DNA of 64,000 bases, from positions 31,408,001 through 31,472,000 of the forward strand of contig NC_072895.1 of NCBI RefSeq assembly GCF_027943255.1, written 5' to 3'. The notes under the pieces are model-generated. The model saw only the letters and a list, made by a program, of their open reading frames with translations. It did not search any database and had not been told where the DNA came from. The translations under genes and the position numbers were made by a program. Below, one piece after another: positions 22,889-34,666 of this stretch. This DNA is from Anastrepha obliqua (Eukaryota > Arthropoda > Insecta > Diptera > Tephritidae). Within the stretch, counting starts at the first letter, position 1; every line of letters starts with the position of its first letter.

Positions 22889-24668
22889 TTTAGGTGGCAC
22901 AAAGCATTGAAAGCCGAAAAGTGTGGGACTCACCCACTAAAAATACACCCCAGCTCCGTTTCCCTCCTATCGCGGGACAATCGTTAGGTATGACTTCGCG
23001 GGAGGGGGAGCGGCCTATTGCCAATTCTTGAAAATTTGCGCTGTTGTTCAGCGCGACGCAGTTTGGAGATTACTATTTTTGCCATATTACATACAGCGGA
23101 CCAATGTTCTTCTGCCTCTAACATAATTTCGAAATTGGCTTCCCCACCCTAGTGCCTAATTCCTCCCTTTCGAACGCAAATCGCGGACAGACAAGAAAAC
23201 ATGTTCTGCGTCTTCTACAGCTGGTGCACAATGAGAACAGTATGGGTCGTCTTCGTGCTTAAACCTATATAGACAGGATTTAAAACACCCATGTCCCGTC
23301 AGTATTTATTATATTATTTTAATAGTCTAACTGTCCATGCTTACGGTTAATCCATTTGGCTATTAAGGGAGTCAGACGGTACGCCCAGTGTCCGTTCAGG
23401 GACGAACTCCAACTTCCCTGCCATGAACGCAAGCTACGCTCTCTTGCTTCCTTGCGTGTTGTCTGTCGTTCTGAAGTAGCTTTGTTTTGGTAAACTTCAG
23501 CGTACTCTTTTGCCATTAAATTTATTGGGAGTAGTCCTGCCATAACCATAATGGCGTCTTCTGATACCGTTCGAAACGCACAGCGCACTCTGAGGGCACT
23601 CAGTCGATACACTGATTTCATACAACTCACATATGAGCTGCAGTTAGTTGCTTCCGCCCATGCTGGAGCTGCATACAGCAAAATCGATAAGACCTTGGTA
23701 TTAAGTAGTCTCCTACGGTTTTGGCTAAGGCCTCTAGTGTTCATCATTTCGTTACTGCCTCTGCCATCGTTACTGCCTCTGCCGCTTTGCTGCTTGCGTA
23801 TTATAGGTGATCTCTGAAGTTCAGCCTATGGTCGATTAACACGCCCAGGTATTTAATGAACGGGTTCGATCCTATGGAATTTTCCCCCACCATTATATTT
23901 GCCGACTCCACCTTCTTCCTGCTGCTAATGAGCACTGCTTCCGTCTTATGATCCGCAAGAGTTAGACCATTCTTTTACCATGCCGACAGCCTGGTTGCAG
24001 GTTGCTTCAGCTTGCTGTAGTACTTTAGCTACGACCATAACAGCGATATCGTCAGCAAACCCTATAATTTTGGACCCTGGGGGTAAACTGAGACGTAAGA
24101 CTCCGTCATACATAATATTCCACAGCAAGGGGCCTAGGACTGAGCCTTGTGGAACTCCGCCAGTTATTTTATATTCCCTAACACCCGCATTGGTATTATA
24201 GCGAAGGGTTCTGTCAGTGAAATAACTGAATATAATCTTTCGTATATTACGTATTACGTTGGAACCTGGAAGCAATCAAGCGCCGTCAGAATCTGGTTCC
24301 AGTTCGCGGTATTAAGGCATTCTTTACGTCTAGCGTTGCCATTAGACAGTATTCCTTGCTACCGTATAACCACCGAGTGCCTTCGATTGCGTTCTGCGCA
24401 ATGCTTTTAACCACAACTACAGCATATGTGGTTGAGCGAGCCTTGCGGAATCCGAATTGCGAGGATGATAGACCGCCTGCGTCATCAATGGCAGCCTCCA
24501 GACGATTAGCGATCAACCGTTCTAGAATTTTACCTGCGGTGTCGAGCATGCAAAGGGGGTGGTAGCCTGTAGGATCTTCCGCTGGTTTAGATCCTTTTGG
24601 AATCAGCACCAGTTTCTGTAACTTCCACTGAGTTGGAAATGTGCCTTCTTTTAGGCATGTATTTTAGA
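22849..24668 (-). mobile_element. R1-like non-LTR retrotransposon, copy 2 (5' truncated)
   Basis: This insertion has an uninterrupted run of 37 T at 22851-22887 (the poly(A) tail) and a 12-bp target duplication. On the minus strand the protein starts within RT fingers (CLKEGTFPTQWKLQKLVLIP at about 24650-24590). It continues with GYHPLCMLDTAGKILERLIA, FGFRKARSTTYAVVVV, ITGGVPQGSVLGPLLWNIMY and IIGFADDIAVMV, with the catalytic Asp pair intact. ILLYAAPAWAEA, YRLSALRVRCAFRTVSEDA and GHWAYRLTPLIAKWINRKHG follow. Frame breaks occur near 24280 and 23750-23940. Its long tail and exact duplication suggest it is younger than copy 1. Confidence 0.9.
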
Positions 24669-24680
24669 CTGACTCCGTGT
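24669..24680. repeat. Target-site duplication of R1-like copy 2 (5' side)
   Basis: An exact repeat of the 12 bases at 22837-22848, directly abutting the truncated 5' end of the LINE. Confidence 0.88.
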
Positions 24681-25924
24681 GTATTAAGGTGTGTGCAACA
24701 TGAATTTTCCTACACCTAGCAGTGAATGCCAATTAAAATGTCAGGCAGCTACAAAATCGTGAGCATTTAAGTTTGCCTGACATATTGACTTCATCTTACA
24801 AATTTCTATTTTTCTTGGCACTTTTGCCTCGTCTACTAATGCGCTTTTGCACTTTCTCGTTCAATTAGGCGTGAGTCGCAAAACTTTGTTTGCGCTTTTA
24901 AATTAGAAAAATTGTTTGTAGTAGTTTAGCCAAATGCACACACTTTAGTGCCATCACTCAATTTCAGTGTACGCATGGGCGCATTTGTATGTGTGTGTGT
25001 GTATGTGTATGTATATCTCTGTGCCAATGCAATTAATTTCTGTTGCAACTTCAATGGCTTGGCTGCGTACGTGTGTAGAAAAGTGTGATGATGAGAGAGA
25101 CGAGCGAGATGGGGTGTGCAAACTGCAGTATTCTATATATTCTCACCCTTTTGATTATGTCACGCATACTATCATACATGCATACATACATATACGCACA
25201 TATGCATACATACACGTGTACATATAGAACATTGAGCAAGTTGCAAGTTACAAGTTTCGGAGCTAATATGATTATACAAGCCGAGTTACTTGTCCCGCTT
25301 CCCGCCTTGTCACTGCAACGGAAATTAAACACACTGCGAGCGCCAATGAGGGGAGAGCAACCAAGGCAACAGTAGCACAGCAACGTTAAAGTTTGCTTAA
25401 GTCGCGGCAGCTATAGCAAAAGTTCGCTCTTAACGATACGAAATTCTCCATATGACCTGACGGTGGTAAAACTTTTGCGCGAATCCAATAAACGATTGCC
25501 GTTAGTGCACAGTGTATGAGCGATTGAAACTGCAAAAACAGAATTAATTTTATATAAGAAATAAATTATCTTCGTAGAATCAAGAATATTAAATAACTCT
25601 TATACGAGGAATGGTCTAATAAAAGAATGCCGTAGTTGGCAAGAAATCTCTCTTGGTGGAGAACTCACGACTTGTCTTTTGAAAACTGTGGCATTTTTTG
25701 TCTTTTTTTTTTGTTTGTTTTTCTTTCACAGCGCTCAGTAAGGCTGCAAACTTTGCAGTTGATGAATGGTGCTATGCAAATAAATACCGATCAGCACTGC
25801 TTTGAGTTGTGCTTCATTATTCCACTTATATTTAACCGGTAAAACAAGGGGCAGTTGTCATACGGATGCTCATTATAACTTTACTCATTTTCTGGCAGAA
25901 GCAATAAATACTTCAAATCTCTTG
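24681..25924. other. Unassigned stretch with short microsatellites
   Basis: (GTGTAT)n-like runs lie near 24990-25015 and a (CATA)n run near 25180-25220. No coding motif is seen. The part closest to 24681 could be the 5' region of R1-like copy 1, but I cannot confirm it. Confidence 0.45.
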
Positions 25925-26475
25925 GGTGTGCAGGTAACATTTCTCTGATCTGGGTTCCAAGACATAGGAAGATAGAGGGAAATGAAATTGCTGATGAGCT
26001 TGCTAGGAAGGGGACTGAATTGGCCTCAGAGACCTCCTACCCGATCAACGGCATCCCCCTGATAGTTGTTAAAGGGGAACTGCACAAATTATTTCTCAGG
26101 AAAGCACCGAAAAGATGAAGCTCTATTTCTTCATGTGCTATTTCGAAAACCCTTTGGCCCTAGTACAATACACGAAGGGCTCAGACTCAAAAAGTGCTTC
26201 GGACTCCTCGCCATTCAATTTCCAAACTTGTAACTGTGTTTACCGGTCACTGGACGATCGGCACACACGCGGAAAAGCTAGGGTTACTATTTAACACCCA
26301 TTGCAGAAGCTGTGGGCATCTTTCAAGGAAGAAGACGGTTGCTCACATTCTTTGTTAATGTCCGGATTTGCCAGCTAGGCGATTAAGCTCACTGGGTGCT
26401 CCTTTCTTTTACAGTCTGGGGCAGTACGCCAACCTAAATCTCATCATCTTCCCCATTACATCAACAGCTTTGGCT
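25925..26475 (+). mobile_element. LOA/R1-like LINE 3' fragment, copy B2
   Basis: Plus-strand frames give LIWVPRHRKIEGNEIADELA, the C-terminal RNase H motif. Then come LASETSYPINGIPLIVVKGE, KVLRTPRHSISKLVTVFTGH and CRSCGHLSRKKTVAHS, the zinc-knuckle tail. It is clearly the same family as 19650-20160, which lies in the opposite orientation 6 kb away. Stops and a frameshift are present. Confidence 0.82.
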
Positions 26476-26517
26476 GGCTTTAGATATCTGCCTGTTGGTT
26501 GTAATCGCTGGATAAAA

Positions 26518-26830
26518 AATTTTTGAAGTGAAACTTCTTAGGCGTCGATGGACGAGCGAGAATAGAGAGTAAAATTTCAAGGCCATGCAACATTTTGGGC
26601 ATTTTCGTTCCACGAGAGAGAAAAAAGATATAACGTAGAGCAAAAGGAGAGAGAGTGATATACCATATATATATCTTAGATACACTTAAGGCTATTTTTC
26701 TGAGTTTTTCCTTGTGGTTGCTAATTTCTAGTGAGAAATAACACTGCCTACTTTTTGGCGCTTGTTCATTGGTGCAACCTTGTAGGAAATACATTTTTGG
26801 TGCCTACTTTTTGGCGTTATATTTCCTTCC
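26518..26830. repeat. 313-bp interspersed repeat X, copy 1
   Basis: It starts TTTTTGAAGTGAAACTTCTT, continues through TTTCAAGGCCATGCAACATT and AAAAAAGATATAACGTAGAG, and ends with GCCTACTTTTTGGCGTTATA. The same sequence, only modestly diverged, is at 57376-57690. After this copy the motif GCCTACTTTTTGGCG recurs in variant form twice more to about 26900. No coding capacity or inverted ends; class unknown. Confidence 0.85.
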
Positions 26831-27410
26831 TGCCTACTGTTTGGGGCGTTTTTTGGTCCCAAATATTTTGGCGGTTTTTTTGGTGCCTACTTTTTAGCGC
26901 TTATTTCCGTTTCATGGCTAGTGCTTGTGTGTACTACAAAGTGCTATCCATTCCGGCGTCGGATTTATTGGTATTGCCTTGCGGTTATTTGTGCCGTTGC
27001 TGCGGTTCTGGAATTGCTGCGTTTGTGCGGTGATAAACGCTCGGAGTAGTGAGCGTTGTTGCCACGGCTTATGTCCGGTGTTAACCTACACCGGTCGACC
27101 TTTCTCCGTTTGTTTTAAATTTTGTCTATTTGTATTCTCTGCAAATGTTGTGAATTTATTTAGATATATATTCTTTCTCTCTTTCTCTCTCATTCTCTCT
27201 CGGGTCTCTCCCTCTTTCTTTGTCTGCCTTGAAAGTGTCACTTCTTTTATGTGTACTCCGTTTTGTTTTGAGTCTTTCAAAAGATGCCAGTAGTGAATAA
27301 CTCATTTTCTATGTCATTTTTGATATTTATCAAGTAGATAGATGTATAATTTTACACGATAGTCAAGGCGTTAAAATTATTTAAACTTATTAGGAAAACG
27401 GACTGTCTTT
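26831..27410. other. Unassigned stretch with pyrimidine-rich tract
   Basis: Degenerate GCCTACTTTTTGGCG motifs occur up to 26905. A TCTCTCT-rich tract lies at about 27170-27215. No gene is recognised. Confidence 0.45.
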
Positions 27411-27419
27411 ATAAACAAC

Positions 27420-27722
27420 TTAACGCAAAATTCGTGATTTTCTTGGTGAAAATAATCATCCGAATATATCGACAAGTCAAAGGTTGATGAACAATTTTGA
27501 GGAAGCAGGCTCTGTCGGTGAGAGAAAAAGGACTGGCGGACCAAAAACTGGACGTTCTGTGGAGAAAATTGCTGCTGAAGCGGAAAATGTTGCAGGAAAA
27601 CCTTTCACATCGATATCTCGACGTGCTCTATAATTAGGGATTCATGAATCTAAACCGTCGATTTTTGCCTGTGAACGCGCTCATGATGACTATTCAAATT
27701 ATGCCCTTTTTGAAATATCATA
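27420..27722 (+). mobile_element. DD41D (rosa-like) mariner N-terminal fragment
   Basis: The plus strand shows LMNNFEEAGSVGERKRTGGP, KTGRSVEKIAAEAENVAGKP and FTSISRRAL...LGIHES. This is the paired helix-turn-helix linker and second DNA-binding motif seen in the DD41D transposases at 44245 and 46033 of this window. Catalytic boxes are absent and no inverted ends are found, so it is a truncated relic. Confidence 0.75.
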
Positions 27723-27929
27723 GTGAAGAGCCGTAACTTGAATAAAATAGAAAAAAAATAGTGAAACCTTAAAGAATATATGTATTAGTTCTTACATACT
27801 TTATTTTAAAACTACATAAAGGCCCATCTTTTGATAGATTTTTTATAATACTCGTAGTGCCGGTAGCGTAATTTCATAGCCACGAAAGTAGACGTAATCA
27901 TATATATAGACTTTTGAAGCCCTTCTATT

Positions 27930-29435
27930 CCCACTCTACGCGAAACATCTGACCCCAGCCTCACACTAGCATGGCTGCCGAAGAGAGCACATTACCAACA
28001 CAGCCCTCACCGCCATTAACACTCAGATAAACCGCGGGCTAAACCAAAACCGGCCTTGCGAGCGGACTGTCCTAGTAGCGTTAGACCCAAAAAAGGCTTT
28101 TGACATAGTCAGCCACGCCACGCTACTAGAAGATATTTTACAGTGGGTGGGTGGTCGTAATTCGTCGGTGCTATTTCGAGACCAAATCTCAAAAAAGAGG
28201 AAAATAAAGCAAGCAGATCCGCAGGGTGGTGTTTTTTTTTACCCTTGCTTTTTTACTTCTATATCTCGAAATTCCCCCAGCCACCAGATGGAGTGTCCCT
28301 GGTCTCATGCGCTGACGACTGCAAGCTAACGGCGTTGAGCAATGATACTGACGGCTTGTGCGCCAAGGTAAATGACTACCTCGCCTGCCTTTCTCGCTTC
28401 TTCACTGCGAGGAGCTTACAACTTTCCCCCACGAAGTCCACGACGACACTCCTCACCACCTGGACAAAGGAGATCAAACTGCAATTTCAGGTAAAAATCG
28501 ATGACACACAAATTCCGATTGTTAACAACCCCAAAATCTTGGAAGTTACCTCCGACAGTTTGCTCTCCTTTTCTGCGCACACAACCGCCATTGCCACTTA
28601 AGTCCAAAACCATAACAAGGGCGACAAATCGTTTGCCGACAGCACTTAGGACAAAGACAAAGAAATGTAAGACAATAGGCGGGCCGATTTTAAACTATGG
28701 TCGCCTGGAACCAGTGATTCGCAGTGGACGAAGATACAGATCTGTCAGAACACTGCCATTAGGACTGCGTCTGGATGTCTTCTGATGTCCCCACTACAAC
28801 ATCTACATGACGAGGCCCATGTTTTCCCAGTCAAGGAGCATAATAAACTACTGAACAAGTAGTTCCTGTTAGGGTGTTACCGCAGGTCTCCCCATGCAGA
28901 CACCTGCTTGAGACTGAGCCACCTCCCAGGCATTTCAGGAGGCACCTCCTTAACTACGCGGATGAGATCCAGAAAAAAACAGAGCGACAGCTACTGGATC
29001 GGACAGTGTGCAGACAGATACTTAACGACATTCACCGGGATACTCTTACCACCTTCACAAGCTCCCAATGCCCGAATGTCGTCATCGGAGTCCAACCACC
29101 ACCCATTCCAGACGAAGAGCTCTAACTTCCGCGAGAGTCCCGCGTAACCTTGGCACAATTACGTTCTGGATACTGTAGCAGGTTAAACTCCTACCTATCC
29201 AGAATCGATCCCGACGTACTAAACATATGTCCGGAATGTGAAGGTACCCCGCACGACACTAACCACCTCTTCACATGCCCCATCAAACCCACTCATCTAA
29301 CACCTCTCCCCCTCTGGACCCAACCTGTCGAAACAGTAAGTTTCCTGGGCCTACCGTTAGATGAGCTAGACGAAGACGACCGGTGACTACACTACACTGA
29401 CATAACAAAGTTACTGCTACAACAACAACAAAAAC
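27930..29435 (+). mobile_element. Jockey-like LINE relic with C-terminal cysteine motif
   Basis: The plus strand contains an RT palm block (RTVLVALDPKKAFDIVSHAT at about 28064-28125). CADDCKLTALSNDTDGLC lies near 28305-28360 (catalytic F/YADD read as CADD). LQLSPTKSTTTLLTTWTKEI follows. TAIRTASGCLLMSPLQHLHD lies near 28760-28810. The C terminus AQLRSGYCSRLNSYLSRIDP leads into ICPECEGTPHDTNHLFTCP at 29155-29280. The coding part ends at 29383-29385 and is followed by a (CAA)n tail near 29410-29430, a typical LINE 3' end. Several frames are needed. The C-terminal part is well preserved. Confidence 0.82.
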
Positions 29436-29439
29436 ATAA

Positions 29440-29868
29440 TCATATATAAAGATATACACGAAACCCTGGTAATACCACTCTGCGCAAAACAACAGCCTGT
29501 CGCTCATAAAAGCTGTTAAAAATCTCACCTACAATCAAAGGGAAACGGTCAACTAAAAATGGAAATATTAATAAAAAAAACAAAAAATTGCTAAAACTCC
29601 AAAGAAACTCACCGCAGGTAGGAATCGCTAACGACTCGCAGCCAGATGAAGCAGCGCAATTTGCCTGTAATGCATCAGTTATGAATACCCCAAAAATCAA
29701 AAAAAATGTTTATAAAACGTCACTTCAGTTCTCTCAAAAACTTCTTTTCAAATTCTCTCACCTCACTTCGAATTCCTACACTTTAATTGCCTTCTTTTCA
29801 GTTCCCTCCCTGATTAAAAAAAACACTCTCACAAAGCCGTCGCAAACATGACCGCTGCACCAAAATAA
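29440..29868. other. Unassigned stretch between LINE and mariner
   Basis: No motif is recognised in either strand. Confidence 0.4.
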
Positions 29869-29870
29869 TG

Positions 29871-31109
29871 AGTTGGGGAAAAAGAAATGTCGTATTTGTG
29901 ATCGAAATTTGACGCTTTACTTAACGTACTCAGAATTATCCGATTCAAGTCAAATATGCCCCGCTTTGTTTGCAAATTTGTTGCCATTTAGAAGGCAACT
30001 TCATGCTGCAAAAAACTCAGACAACCAGTTTTCGCAAGCCTCTTTTGAGGCCAACTTGGTACCACCAAGGACGTTTTGCATGGACCGGAAGAGATGATAG
30101 TCACTTTGTGCCAGGTCCGGACTATATGGTGGGTGCGAAAGATCATCCCATCCAAGCTCCCGTAGCTTCTGGCGGGTCATCAAAGGTGTGTGAGCACGAG
30201 CGTTGTCCTGGTGGAACACAACACCATTCCTATTGACCAATTCTGGTCGCTTCTGGTCAATCGCTTGCTTCAAATGGTCAAGTTGCTCACAGTAGAGGAC
30301 CGAATTAAGGGTCTGGCCATAGTGGATAATTCCCTTCCAATCCCACCAAACACACAGCAAAACCTTCCTGGCGGTCAATCCGGGCTTGGCGATGGTTTGG
30401 GCCGGCTCGCCACTTCTCGACCACGATCTTTTTCGCTTAGCGTTCTCGTACGTGATCCACTTTTCATCGCCAATCACCATCCGCTTCAAAAATGGGTCAA
30501 GTTCGTTCCATTTTAACAGAGAAACACAAGCGTTGATTCGGTCAAAGAGATTTGTTTGCGTCAAGACGTGTGTCACCCAAACATCCAGCTTTTTTTGGAA
30601 TCCAGTCTTCTGCAAATGGTTCCAACCGGTTTTGGGGGTCTACACCTAATTCCAGACTAATCGAGTGAATGCTCCAATGCCGTTCTCTTTGGATAGTTTC
30701 AACGATTTAATCAGCCTCTACGACGAATGGCCTACCAGTACGGGGTGCATCTTCGACATCTACTAAACCAGAACGAAATCGATCGAACCAATGCTGTGCT
30801 GTGCGAATCGTTACAGTATCAGGCCCATAAACTTCAAAAATTTTTGCCGCCGCCGCCTTCGTTGCATTTTTACCTCTAAGGTAGTAAAAACGTAAAATAT
30901 GACGAATTTCTTGCTTGGTGGACTCCATCTTTGACCCGCTATAACTTAAGACTGAAACATACGATCACAACACTGTCAAAGAGACTCTTGTAGTACAGAT
31001 TGTCGTCTTCAAATCACCGTTTAGTCTGACCGGATACAATAAGTACAACGCAAGATATGTTTAAATGTCGCGCTCAATTGACAAAATACGACATTACTTT
31101 TTCCCCAAC
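29871..31109 (-). mobile_element. Mariner element, DD34D, with inverted ends
   Basis: The ends GTTGGGGAAAAAGAAATGTC (29872) and GTTGGGGAAAAAGTAATGTC (reverse complement near 31109) differ at one base in 20 and similarity continues to CGTATTT. The exact outer base and TA duplication are unclear because the flanks drifted. Length is about 1.24 kb, slightly short because of deletions in the transposase. Confidence 0.9.
29950..30928 (-). pseudogene. Mariner transposase pseudogene
   Basis: The ATG at 30928 opens MESTKQEIRHILRFYYLRGK and continues with TVTIRTAQHWFDRFRSGLVD to about 30707, the helix-turn-helix domain. A TAA and frameshifts follow. The main frame from 30615 has MVIGDEKWITYEN with the first Asp, RKVLLCVWWDWKGIIHYGQT, VVFHQDNARAHT with the second and HPPYSPDLAQSDYHLFRSMQ with the third. 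Near 30001 the frame breaks and MKLPSKWQQICKQSGAYLT follows to the stop at 29950. About ten residues expected between FFA and MKLP are missing, a small deletion at the junction. One proline of PDLAPSD is Gln. Confidence 0.92.
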
Positions 31110-31111
31110 CA

Positions 31112-32819
31112 ATAAATAAGCACAAATATGACCCCCCTCTGTAGTACCCAACAAATACACACTCGTTAAACGAGAGTTTTTTCTCATCACACCACACAAA
31201 CCCACGAATACAACTGGAAAACAGAGTCACAGAAAATTCCCCCCCTAATTACGCCAACTGTCACACAAATCAAACGTTGGGCCAAGTACTCAAAAAATGC
31301 TAAAATCACGGCGCCACGAGAAACGTAATATTGAGCTGTGAAAAAAGAAACGGCATCTTCCTAGCCACGCTAATATCGAAAATATTGCCAAATTTATCGA
31401 AAGCATTGAAGTGACAATACAACAAAGTTCAAATAAATCTTGTAGTACCAATCAATGAAGTTATAAAGCTGGTTAATAATGTTCGCAGTCTCGTTTAGTC
31501 CCATCAGATTATGTAAAAATGGTCTCTTAGGTAAATCAGATTATAATCTACAATAACGATAACAATAAACTATCTCGCCAGTAATATATTTTTATAAAAA
31601 ATTAACAAAAACATTTACGATAAAAATTTGGCATGAAAAGTATTGCACATATTGTAAATATTATAAATGAAGCAATTTGATTATGTGAGCACAGATTTCT
31701 GAATGTGCAAAGTAAAATCCAAATTTCATGGCAAAAAGTCACTGTATTTTGGGGCGATGCCAAGTAGCTAAGCAAACACTTCACTATTATTTTAAAGAAA
31801 AGTGAGACAAAAAGTTTTGGTCAGTGACGACAGTGGCGATGATGTCTTTGCTATTGCACTTATTCAAGATCTTTTTTTTTCATTCGGAATATGAAGTAAA
31901 CTTTCATTTCTCAGAATTACTTTTCCGGTTACTATTTTCTTTTTTTTTGTGTCAATTCCCATTCCAAACAAATATGTTGTAAAATGAGCACTTGAATGCT
32001 GTGAGTTTGCATGGGTTTTTATTTATTTTCGTCAGATGTGATATATAGCAAACTTTATAAATCTGTAAAATTTTGCAAAGCAGCTTTCTATACAAATTTG
32101 CGCTGCATATATTTCAGTATTTATGTATCTTTATGTATCAATGAGACAAAGGGCTGAAGGCTGTCCCGCAAGTGTATTTTATGAATCCCATAAAACTTCC
32201 TAAACTGCAGCAAATAAACAAACTCATCACTAAAGAACTTAACAATGTGACTAATGCTGAAAAGAAATGGAAAAAAACAACAAAACTAAACAAAAGAGGT
32301 TTAATGCACTTTATCCCCATTTATCGCCTTGCATCAAATGTTGCTCATACGACATGGAGTACTGCACAGCGAGAGGATGTACATGGAAAGCTGTGCATGT
32401 TTCAACATAAATCAACATGAATCTTGCTGAGACCAGCAGATGATTATAATCCGAAAGCAAAACTTGAATTAAAACTAAGTTGATGGTTCTACAAAAAAGT
32501 TATAAATTGCACATATATGATTAATCACCAACTTAAATAAGTAAAAAAAGATTAAAAACGAAAGCAAATAGTGGCAACTGCACACCATTTCGGAATCCGC
32601 ATACGAATCATATAAATCATTGTAAACTTTAAGATTGCTAAATTATTATAGTCCAAAAACATATATTTTATGTACATACAATACAAAAAAATCAGGTCAT
32701 GCGCTATAATAAATAAGGTAGCGCTTGCGCTGGCAGAAAAGTATTGAAGCAAAATTAACTACCGATAAGTATTGTAAGTTTTGTAAGAAATGTAAGATTT
32801 CTACATCTCTATTGTTTAA
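31112..32819. other. Long AT-rich unassigned stretch
   Basis: About 1.7 kb with no recognisable protein motif, array or terminal repeat on either strand. It is the longest stretch between 27 and 35 kb with no repeat identified by eye. Confidence 0.45.
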
Positions 32820-33690
32820 TGTAGGTTTGCATTGCTGACGTCCATCATGGTCCAACAATCGGTAGATTGGAGATACCCGCTTTGCATGCTATTCATCGAC
32901 TTGAAAAGGCATTCGACACATTAGAGCTCGACGCCATTTGAAAAGTGTTGGCCTGCAAAGGAATACCAAAGAAGATGATTTAGCTTTTCAAAGCATTTTT
33001 TGCTCAGGCAATTTGCCGCATCCTTCATGAGAAGCAACTTGGTGACAAAATAGCTGTTAAATCTGATGTGAAGCTAGGCTGCATTTATCACTATTACTTT
33101 TCAATACTTGGACTTTACAGTGTGTTTTTTATGAGAGGCATTCCATGGGGCCGCACTAAAAGGCTGATAATCCTGACGACATCTGACTTTTAAGCCGCAC
33201 CGCTGCAGACATGAAAACGAAAGTCGAATTATTGGTTAATTTTGCAACGAAAGTAGGACTGCGTATAAGCTTTGACAAAAGCTCTCCGAATTGATACCGA
33301 ATGTAACGAGCACTTTTCCAACTACAACAAGTCGTTGGTAAATGTAGACAGTTTTTGTCATTTAGGCTCCATCCTTGACAAATGCGGCGGCTCTTCGACA
33401 AATGTCGCTAATCCGCTTGAAAAAGCTAAACAAGCTTTCGGCGCCCTAGGCCCATTTTAGAACTCATGCGTCATTTCCTGCCGTACAAAACTAAAAATCT
33501 TCGAGTCGAATGTAAAATCAGCACTTTTGTACGGATGCGAAACGTGGAATGTGACACCAAAAAACATACACAAAGTACAAGTGTTTGTCAATAAGTGCCT
33601 CCGCCAAATCACCAAAAGCTTCTGGCCCAATGCAATAACAAAAGACAACCTGTGGCATTTATATGTATATTTCACATTTGCAAGATGTTG
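32820..33690 (+). mobile_element. RTE-like LINE RT relic
   Basis: Plus-strand fragments are FIDLKRHSTH (degraded FIDLEKAFDT), NLVTK and KSDVKLGCIYHYYFSIL in place of the usual GVKQGC block. ECNEHFSNYNKSLVNVDSFC and HLGSILDKCGG follow, then IFESNVKSALLYGCETWNVT and VFVNKCLRQITKSFWPNAI. The SNVKSVLLYGCETW and FVNKCLRxI motifs are characteristic of RTE-type LINEs. Many stops show it is old. Confidence 0.72.
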
Positions 33691-33869
33691 GTTTTCTATC
33701 TTTTTCATAGCCACGTACTCGCTATGTTAGTCTCGTTAGCCCCGTTTCGTTAGTTATAGCTTTCCTCGTTATACTATCGATCGGTCAACTGAATTTTTCA
33801 CAGCTTCTCCTCATATTTATCAAGTGATTGTGATTATAACACTGTCATTCCCTGCTTCAAAAGCATTTT

Positions 33870-34662
33870 CTTAATGAAAATCCCTTCTAGACTGGAATGG
33901 CTTGAAGAGGATCTATCATCCAACACACCCATGAAAATCTATACGGACGGATCTAAAATGGACACCGGTGTAGGATCAGGGTTATATTGCGAAGAGCTTT
34001 TTATAAGTGAATTCTTTAAACTACCGGATCACTTTAGTTTTTCTCTAGAGGAAATAAAGCTATTCATGCAGCCTTAAAATGGTTAGAGATAAAGAGAATA
34101 TCATCAACAGATATCTGCATTCTATGAAACAGCCAAGCTGCCCTACGGGCTCTGGGTGCAATCCAAACAACATCAAGGAGTGTTTTACACTGCCGCCAAT
34201 CTCTTTTTGGTTTGGCTAAAAGGTATCGTACTATCTTATGATGGGTGCCAGGCCACAGAGATATACCAGGGAACTGTAGGGCTGACCAACTTGCAAGAGA
34301 AGGTGTTGTATGTCAAACATAAAAATGGTATGGGGGTATCTATAGCAATTTGTAAGCTTTTTGTTATGGACGCACTAATCAATTCTGCAAATCAAAGGTG
34401 GATTAGTGTCAATACCTGTAAAATTGCTAGGTAAACAAGGTCACGGCTAAATGTACGTTTATCCAAGAATATGATAAAATTGAGTAGACTTCAAACTAGG
34501 CACCTTAGTAGGTGCCCCTACAAGACATTGTCGCATAGAAAATAACGCAAGCAGATGAGGCGTGCATCATTTCTGTTATAGCTGTAAGAATGCGGAGGAG
34601 TGCGAAACAATTCAACACCTTTTCTGCACATTCTGGCTCGAGGTGGAAGCAAAAACCGATAT
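33870..34662 (+). mobile_element. LINE RNase H relic, cut by TTAA element 2
   Basis: MKIYTDGSKMDTGVGSGLYC at 33930-33990 contains the first RNase H Asp. LEEIKA gives the Glu. SQAALRALGAIQTTSR follows, where the Asp of the usual DSQAA is lost. ILWWVPGHRDIPGNCRADQL lies near 34220-34290. Frames alternate. The tail is interrupted at 34663 by the TTAA element, beyond which a few further residues may continue. It resembles the RNase H of I/R1/LOA LINEs elsewhere in the window. Confidence 0.78.
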
Positions 34663-34666
34663 TTAA

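Noticed and set aside
29470..29860. Possible host exon between LINE and mariner
   Set aside because: Frames have no domain, no codon bias visible by eye and no splice-supported continuation.
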